This document shows positions 6,510 to 10,772 of a stretch of 10,772 nt of DNA, piece after piece; positions within the stretch are counted from its first letter, which is position 1; each line of letters opens with the position of its first letter. The DNA comes from C00003060 sp964502635. GTDB lineage: Bacteria > Desulfobacterota > Desulfobacteria > Desulfobacterales > C00003060. A program made the translations under genes and the position numbers. The stretch is taken from positions 1 through 10,772 of the forward strand of contig CAZCXI010000094.1 in NCBI GenBank assembly GCA_964502635.1. The letters run 5' to 3'. The notes beneath the pieces are model-generated. The model ran no database searches. It had not been told where the DNA came from and saw only the letters and a list, made by a program, of their open reading frames with translations.

Positions 6510-7838
6510 TCATGAGCTGTCAGTAGCGTCTTGATTGTCCTGATTGAATATGAGGGACCTGGATATTAGCATGGAAGTGGAACTACTGCCAGGGAGCACT
6601 CTTTCCGCAAGGATCAGGATGATGCCTGAAATAAAGGCAAATGGATAGAGGCTAAACCTCGAATAGAAACCAACCGTCAGACTAGTGAAGATGGCCCATG
6701 TCAAGTAGGCCACAGCAACGCAATTGATAAAAAGACGCAACTTCGGAGCCGTGGCTCCATACGATGATTTTACCAGCAGATAGACAAGGGAAATTTGCCA
6801 GCCTAGTACCACGATCACCCCAATCAGTCCATTATCAAACAGGATCTGGAGCACATGATTATGTGGAAAGGAGAAGAAACTGTATTCGGGAATCGAGTAC
6901 TTCGGGAAGAAATCCGGGAAGCTCCCGATTCCGTTCCCGATGATCCATGCGGTCAAAGAATTGTGTTGCAGCATCTTCCACGTGTCTGTCCAGAACTGGA
7001 CACGCTCTTCCTGGGAGAGGTTCACGATTAATTCTCGAATTTGGCTCACAACATCGGCATAGGGGGTAAGATACAGGGCAACTGTGCCAAAAACAATCGT
7101 CAACAGGCCTATCCATTTGCGCCGGCCCCGCACCAGAAAAATGAGTGCGAACATGGTGCTCACGCCAAGCGCTAGGATTGCAGGCCGTGACGAAGTCCTG
7201 AGTAATAGATCGAGATCAAGGATTCCCACCGCGATAAAGAAAAATTTATACGCCTTTGGGGCGATCCAGCAGTAATAAAAAATGAATGGCAGGGTTAGGG
7301 AGGCAAGCTGTGCGAGATGATGAGGATTGATATAGGTACCGTAGGGCCTTCCCAAGAACGTGCGAACAATAAATTGACCTATTATCAATATTGTCAGGAT
7401 AGTTACAAATGTAATTTCAAGTTGTTTATATGCATGTTGCCTGCTGAAACAATGAATGGCAAAAAGGATAATGAGCATCCTTATGACGCGGTACAAACGA
7501 TGTGTGTCAGTATGCGCATAAGAAAAAAGCATACTGGACAGCATGAGAAAGGCGCAGATGATGACCACGATCAGATAGAATCGCGGGATGGCCTTAATGG
7601 CATATGAGCCATACGCCAGGTGTATGAAGAGGATGAGTCCAGTGAGTAGAATAGAGTATTCCATAGCCCCTGGAGAGGGAAGAAAGAAGAAGACAACAAT
7701 GGCTGACAGAGAAAAAACGAGCCAGTACGGGTGAAGAAGTATATTTTTAATCATCTTTAAGACTCTGCGGTCTCTGCGTCTCTGTGTGAGATACTGTTTT
7801 TGGTCCTCGTGTACGCGTGATTCCTTGTCCCCAGACAT
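6510..7838 (-). CDS. O-antigen ligase/polymerase family membrane protein (Wzy_C)
   Basis: A 442-residue multi-spanning inner-membrane protein of the O-antigen ligase/polymerase superfamily (WaaL/Wzy). It would act on undecaprenyl-linked glycans in the periplasm, either joining O-chain to lipid A-core or polymerising repeat units. About ten hydrophobic segments are visible, starting at HPYWLVFSLSAIVVFFFL (36-53). Family signs are NPHHLAQLASLTLPF (171-185), LLLRTSSRPAILALGVS (211-227) with the conserved Arg, and the large periplasmic loop GNGIGSFPDFFPKYS (301-315). FPHNHVLQILFDNGLIG (324-340) supplies the conserved His residues. The first 28 residues are basic (TQRRRDRRVLK) and come from a repetitive DNA stretch at 7763-7790, so Met29 (7754, MIKNILLHPYW) is a likely true start. 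Neither start has a strong ribosome site. Ligase against polymerase cannot be settled here. Confidence 0.88.
   Translation of the reverse strand: MSGDKESRVHEDQKQYLTQRRRDRRVLKMIKNILLHPYWLVFSLSAIVVFFFLPSPGAMEYSILLTGLILFIHLAYGSYAIKAIPRFYLIVVIICAFLMLSSMLFSYAHTDTHRLYRVIRMLIILFAIHCFSRQHAYKQLEITFVTILTILIIGQFIVRTFLGRPYGTYINPHHLAQLASLTLPFIFYYCWIAPKAYKFFFIAVGILDLDLLLRTSSRPAILALGVSTMFALIFLVRGRRKWIGLLTIVFGTVALYLTPYADVVSQIRELIVNLSQEERVQFWTDTWKMLQHNSLTAWIIGNGIGSFPDFFPKYSIPEYSFFSFPHNHVLQILFDNGLIGVIVVLGWQISLVYLLVKSSYGATAPKLRLFINCVAVAYLTWAIFTSLTVGFYSRFSLYPFAFISGIILILAERVLPGSSSTSMLISRSLIFNQDNQDATDSS
7763..7790. repeat. Low-complexity CTCTGCG-type repeat over the ligase gene start
   Basis: The stretch CTCTGCGGTCTCTGCGTCTC and its continuation TGTGTGAG are a tandem of CTCTGCG/TCTCTG units. 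From memory, similar strings occur in intergenic DNA of several bacterial groups, and when read through they encode TQRRRD-like peptides. Here the minus strand encodes YLTQRRRDRRVLK just before Met29 of the O-antigen ligase/polymerase protein. It therefore probably belongs to the 5' leader and not to the protein. Confidence 0.5.
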
Positions 7839-7912
7839 ATTTTACGAGGATTTTAGGAGACTGGACTTCTACAGCAGAAGCTCAATGTCCCGGTCTAATA
7901 AGCTGACACCTC

Positions 7913-9730
7913 TTAACTTATCCAGTCCAGAGGATCCTCCTCGGGGGTCGGTCGCTTTCCACCCCCCTCAATAAAGATGTGGTGCCAGATGGCAAATTGC
8001 ATCAAGCACCAGATCGCCCTCGACGCAGCACCGCTTTTTGCGTGGGAATGAAACAATTTCTTTATTGCTTCAGTATTGAACCATTCCCGAATCATAGTAT
8101 TTTGGACAAGTTTGTCTTCCAGGTCAGTTAGAAATCGTTCCGCAAGATATTCCCCTATGGGCACATGGAAGCCTGTCTTCTTTCGCCACAAATGGCGCTT
8201 GGGGAGATATTTTTCACCCCACTTCCTCAAAAATAATTTCCCATAATGAGTCTTGACCTTGAGATGATCAGGCAATGAGAGGCCGAAGTGTACAACACGA
8301 TGATCCAAAAACGGCACCCTGCCTTCGACCCCGAAACTCATGAGCATTCGGTCGACTTTAACGAGGAGATTGTCCGGCAACGCTGTAACTATATCCACGT
8401 ATTGACTTTTTTGGACATCGGACCACGCGGGAGGGCAGGATTGCCAAGCCTCGATAAAGGGCCTTCGAAACTCATTGTGATATTTCTTCAGACGTGGACC
8501 ATATAGCGCGTTTGTCCAGCGTTTCCTTATCTGACTCCTAGTCCTGAAGCCTCCGGAGCCCGGGGCAAGGAAGTTCTTCAGCCATTTTTCAACCGGCGAC
8601 TTTTTGTACCGACCATACCCGGCAAATACCTCATCGCCCCCTTCTCCGGTAAAAACAACCTTGAGTTCCCTTGATGCCTCCTCAGCGAGGAAAGATGTGG
8701 GCAGACAAGCGTAATCTCGCATGAGATCATCAGTGGCCCAGATGATATAGGGCACCCGCTTGAAAAGCCTCTCTTTGTCGAGGGCGACCGGTTCATGGTC
8801 GGTATTGAATTGATTGGCAATGAACCGGGCAGGTTCAAGCTCGCTTTTCATCTCGGAATCTTTAAAGCCCACCGAAAAGGTCCGAATCGGTCTTTCCTGA
8901 AAGCGATGAAGCATTGCCAAAATAACCGCGGAGTCGACCCCGCCGGACAGAAAAAGACCGTAGGGCACATCCGAGCGGATGTGTTCTCTCATAACTTGTT
9001 CAAATAATGAATCAAATTCTTCCCGAGCTTCTTCAAAGGAACAGTTGGTCCTTTCTATTGAAGAAGGCGACCAATATCGCCAATGAGACATCTCAAGTTT
9101 CTTGTTAATGGTGATAATTTCCCCGGGCAGCACTCGTCTGATTCCTTTAATAATGGTCTCTCTGCCGGTATTAAACTGATTATGAAAAAATTGGCTTAGA
9201 GCCTCGGGGTTGATTGCAGGCGTGTGCGACAAAACCGGAATAAGGGCCTTTATTTCAGAAGCAAAAGCAATTTTGTTTGGAGAGATGCAATAGAATAAAG
9301 GCTTAATGCCTAATCGGTCTCTTCCAAGAAAAACTTTTTCTGATGTCTTATTGTATAAAGCAAAGGCAAACATGCCGTTCAACCTGTGAATGAAATCTTG
9401 CCCATAAAATATATAGGACTGCATAATTGATTCACTATCGGAACGGGTCTTGAAACGGCAGCCTTTTTGGATTAAGTCCTCCATCAACTCAATATAATTG
9501 TATATTTCACCATTTGAAACCACTACCAGGTTTTCATCAAAACTGACAATCGGCTGATCCCCACCTTGCAGATCTATTATTGATAAACGAGTATGTGCCA
9601 GGCCGGCGTTTTCGTGAACATAGTAACCCATATTGTCAGGGCCACGATGTTGTAACCTCTTGGCCATCTGGCGAAGTTCATTTTTGTCAACGGGTGCACT
9701 GTTTGTGATTAACCCGGCGATACCACACAC
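7913..9730 (-). CDS. asnB: Asparagine synthase (glutamine-hydrolysing)-type amidotransferase
   Basis: A 605-residue class II glutamine amidotransferase plus synthetase, close to the usual AsnB length. The start codon is GTG (9728-9730). It is fixed by the need for Cys2 right after the initiator: the mature N terminus CGIAGL supplies the nucleophile that releases ammonia from glutamine. In the glutaminase domain, RLQHRGPDN (25-33), RLSIIDL (48-54) and SNGEIYNY (72-79) hold the conserved Arg, Asn and Glu. In the synthetase domain, LFLSGGVDSAV (259-269) is the PP-loop that binds ATP and adenylates the acid, and GEGGDEVFAGYGRY (362-375) is the second signature. The usual product is asparagine. 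In surface-polysaccharide loci such proteins may instead amidate a sugar carboxylate, and this copy leads the minus-strand block, 74 bp before the ligase-type gene. GGAGAAG lies 9-12 nt upstream of the GTG (9740-9746). The substrate cannot be read from sequence. Confidence 0.93.
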   Translation of the reverse strand: MCGIAGLITNSAPVDKNELRQMAKRLQHRGPDNMGYYVHENAGLAHTRLSIIDLQGGDQPIVSFDENLVVVSNGEIYNYIELMEDLIQKGCRFKTRSDSESIMQSYIFYGQDFIHRLNGMFAFALYNKTSEKVFLGRDRLGIKPLFYCISPNKIAFASEIKALIPVLSHTPAINPEALSQFFHNQFNTGRETIIKGIRRVLPGEIITINKKLEMSHWRYWSPSSIERTNCSFEEAREEFDSLFEQVMREHIRSDVPYGLFLSGGVDSAVILAMLHRFQERPIRTFSVGFKDSEMKSELEPARFIANQFNTDHEPVALDKERLFKRVPYIIWATDDLMRDYACLPTSFLAEEASRELKVVFTGEGGDEVFAGYGRYKKSPVEKWLKNFLAPGSGGFRTRSQIRKRWTNALYGPRLKKYHNEFRRPFIEAWQSCPPAWSDVQKSQYVDIVTALPDNLLVKVDRMLMSFGVEGRVPFLDHRVVHFGLSLPDHLKVKTHYGKLFLRKWGEKYLPKRHLWRKKTGFHVPIGEYLAERFLTDLEDKLVQNTMIREWFNTEAIKKLFHSHAKSGAASRAIWCLMQFAIWHHIFIEGGGKRPTPEEDPLDWIS

Positions 9731-9804
9731 TTTAAATTACTTCTCCAATGACTAATGCTAACATCTTATTGGCAGGAGTAAACGATCTCGTGTTTCTATT
9801 AGTA

Positions 9805-9833
9805 ATTGTCTTACACAGCGTGATGTACGTCAA
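9805..9833 (-). promoter_or_regulatory. Weak sigma-70-like promoter candidate for the asnB block
   Basis: On the minus strand TTGACG (9833-9828) is followed after exactly 17 nt by GACAAT (9810-9805), which matches TATAAT at 4 of 6 positions. It lies about 75 nt upstream of the asnB GTG. The -35-like hexamer is within pseudogene sequence (the codons for Met-Ile-Asp), so it may be coincidental. Confidence 0.22.
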
Positions 9834-9987
9834 TCATACTATAGGCTGCGGACGGTATGTCGCCAAGGTGGACGATAGCCTCAGGCTGGAAGGACTTTTA
9901 CGCATCTAATACAAAATCATGATCTGTAAGATCGCCCTTATAGAAGAGAAGGTTCCGTCCCAGGTCTTTTCGCCAGGCCAACCAAGC
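9814..9987 (-). pseudogene. Fragment of an SqdB/SQD1-like NAD-dependent epimerase/dehydratase
   Basis: The minus strand from 9987 to 9814 reads in one frame through AWRKDLGRNLLFYKGDLTD, then HDFVLDA, a TAA stop at 9900-9898, then KSFQPEAIVHLGD, IPSAAYSMIDVHHAV and another TAA at 9813-9811. The blocks GDLTDxxF, KSFxPEAIVHxGD and SAxYSMID are the middle of extended short-chain dehydrogenases of the UDP-sulfoquinovose synthase type. In plant SQD1 the corresponding region runs GDICDFEF, FKSFEPDSVVHFGEQ, SAPYSMID, so the internal stop falls where a Phe is expected. Further upstream, to about 10060, short family-like pieces occur in shifting frames (for example LRTGDSAVIVHRL). The N-terminal nucleotide-binding GxxGxxG part and the whole C-terminal half are missing. 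This is a decayed nucleotide-sugar gene, now serving as the leader region of asnB. Confidence 0.72.
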
Positions 9988-10100
9988 CTATGGACGATGA
10001 CGGCCGAGTCACCAGTACGGAGCTTCGATTGGCTTCTGCAAGTTTTGCCCCTGCGTCCCCCTGTCATTCCGAATGGCCTGCCGAGCTTTGTTCGGCTATC
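9988..10100. other. Degenerate intergenic DNA, no intact gene
   Basis: This stretch lies between the epimerase pseudogene core and the second palindromic repeat. The minus strand here may hold more-decayed upstream parts of the same pseudogene. On the plus strand TGTCATTCCG (10062-10071) resembles the start of common short interspersed repeats, and GCCGA with TCGGC at 10080-10096 could form a 5-bp hairpin. I see no real gene; the two opposing open frames across it run into the repeat or lack family resemblance. Confidence 0.4.
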
Positions 10101-10143
10101 GATTGAAGCTCCCTGTAGCAAGCTACAGGGAATCTTCGACCGT
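10101..10143. repeat. REP-like palindromic repeat, copy 2
   Basis: A 43-bp unit with outer arms GAAG (10105-10108) and CTTC (10134-10137). The inner stem is perfect over 9 bp: CCCTGTAGC (10111-10119) pairs with GCTACAGGG (10122-10130) around a two-base centre. It is the better preserved of the two long copies (39 of 43 positions shared with 2408-2450, same orientation). Confidence 0.85.
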
Positions 10144-10176
10144 AAGGAACGCTGACTGTTTTAGATACGCTCGCTA

Positions 10177-10200
10177 ACCCCGCAGCAAGCTATGGGGAAT
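10177..10200. repeat. REP-like palindromic repeat, degenerate copy 3
   Basis: ACCCCGCAGCAAGC followed by TATGGGGAAT is a variant of the same inner hairpin: CCCC (10178-10181) pairs with GGGG (10194-10197) around AGCAAGCT, but the outer GAAG/CTTC arms are gone. It lies 33 bp after copy 2, so the two may form a paired REP arrangement. It is flanked by GCTCGCT on the left and GCTCGCTTTTT on the right. Confidence 0.6.
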
Positions 10201-10283
10201 GCGCTCGCTTTTTCGGTTCAAGTGTCACTTGTATACCACGGGCGTGATTTTGGTTCAACGTTTGTCGAACGAAAGCCCCGTGA

Positions 10284-10483
10284 AGACAACATCGGCTGAG
10301 GGTAGTGCTTATCGCTGATAATGCAAGGTATTGTCATGGCCTACTAAAGAAAGCCTGGTGCGGGTATGTACCGATCGCCTTGGGATTGCATTTATGCCGG
10401 CTTATAACCCCGAACTGAATCCTATCGAAAGTGTTTGGCAGTTCACAATGAATATCCTCCCTCATTGGAAATTGTCGGGCTGA
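10284..10483 (+). pseudogene. IS630-family transposase remnant, frameshifted C-terminal part
   Basis: One plus-strand frame after a TGA at 10281-10283 encodes RVVLIADNARYCHGLLKKAW, matching the second catalytic Asp region (LxxDNAxxH) of IS630/Tc1-type DDE transposases. A different frame then encodes IAFMPAYNPELNPIESVW from about 10385, the hallmark block with the third catalytic Glu (PxYxPxLNPIE), ending at a TGA at 10481-10483. The switch between frames falls between about 10350 and 10390, so a frameshift has broken the gene. The N-terminal half with the DNA-binding domain and first Asp is absent, and I see no terminal inverted repeats. The element is dead. Confidence 0.8.
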
Positions 10484-10772
10484 AACTTGAAAAAGCTTTC
10501 ACAAACTGATAACAAACGGGGGTCTTTTATGAATTTGCGGGTCGATTTGGTCTCGGTACCTTCTCCAATTCGACATAAGGGAATATTCCCTGGCTGGACA
10601 ATTTGATAAAATGGCCGGGTTTCGTGGCAGATCCGTGTGCCAATACGGCAAGAGCCGATTTTCTCGGTCTTTCTTCCAATTACAAAGGATTCGGACATCT
10701 GTCGGCCGAAGTGTCGTGAAGCTACTAATACAGCGCTGATGCCACGGATACCCCGGCACCCTGAAGATGACA
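10484..10772. other. Unassigned right-edge sequence
   Basis: No recognisable gene. A minus-strand frame is open from the window edge to a stop at 10462-10464 (about 103 codons, including RRQ-like basic and IGxxxxIG-like pieces), and a second minus frame is open over 10499-10759, but neither resembles a family I know. The first runs antisense into the IS630 remnant. AGGGAATATTCCCT (10578-10591) is a perfect 14-bp palindrome. The region may be older decayed DNA, or hold the 3' end of a minus-strand gene that begins beyond the edge. Confidence 0.3.

Noticed and set aside
7866..7880. CTTCT-ACAGC-AGAAG hairpin between asnB and the ligase gene as a terminator
   Set aside because: The stem is only 5 bp, A/T-rich and without a T-run, in a 74-bp gap of a probable operon.
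9748..9909. Plus-strand 53-codon small ORF with a hydrophobic segment (LLAGVNDLVFLLVIVL)
   Set aside because: It runs antisense to the epimerase pseudogene and the asnB leader and has no ribosome site before its ATG; the SDR match on the other strand explains the sequence better.
9906..10155. Opposing 71- and 78-codon frames upstream of asnB
   Set aside because: Both cross pseudogene and repeat sequence and match no family; a different minus frame carries the SDR similarity.

Overview
The window is an outer-surface polysaccharide (LPS O-antigen/core type) biosynthesis locus from a Gram-negative bacterium. Heptosyltransferase-type GT9 and O-antigen ligase/polymerase-type proteins indicate an outer membrane with lipopolysaccharide. 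Mixed base composition, short palindromic repeats and decayed mobile DNA fit an accessory, exchange-prone locus. A Desulfobacterota (former Deltaproteobacteria) host is my best guess, but it rests on general resemblance and is weak.

Layout. Positions 1-136 probably hold the 3' end of a preceding plus-strand gene. A plus-strand pair follows: a GT9 heptosyltransferase-like gene (137-1213) overlapping a GT4 glycosyltransferase gene (1195-2280). It converges on a minus-strand block read from right to left: asparagine synthase-type amidotransferase (9730-7913, GTG start), Wzy_C-type O-antigen ligase/polymerase (7838-6510), GT2 (6461-5493), GT2 (5440-4499), a 237-bp gap carrying a long inverted repeat, GT4 (4261-3152) and a CatB-type hexapeptide acyltransferase (3155-2514, ATGA overlap with the GT4 gene).

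The right-hand ~1 kb (9731-10772) has no intact gene. It holds a broken SqdB-like NAD-dependent epimerase/dehydratase pseudogene next to asnB, two palindromic REP-like repeats, a frameshifted IS630-family transposase remnant, and an unassigned stretch at the edge. A copy of the same 43-bp repeat lies at the convergent junction (2408-2450). The two long copies therefore bracket the whole minus-strand block in the same orientation.

Working model: GT2/GT4 enzymes add sugars to a lipid-linked or core oligosaccharide at the inner face of the membrane. The acyltransferase, and possibly the AsnB-like enzyme, decorate the sugars. The multi-spanning Wzy_C protein polymerises or ligates the product on the periplasmic side, and the GT9/GT4 pair acts on core. 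I see no flippase, no chain-length regulator and no CRISPR, RNA gene or defence system. The main points of interest are the buried pseudogene, the bracketing repeats and the long inverted repeat. I found no clear evidence of a wholly new system.
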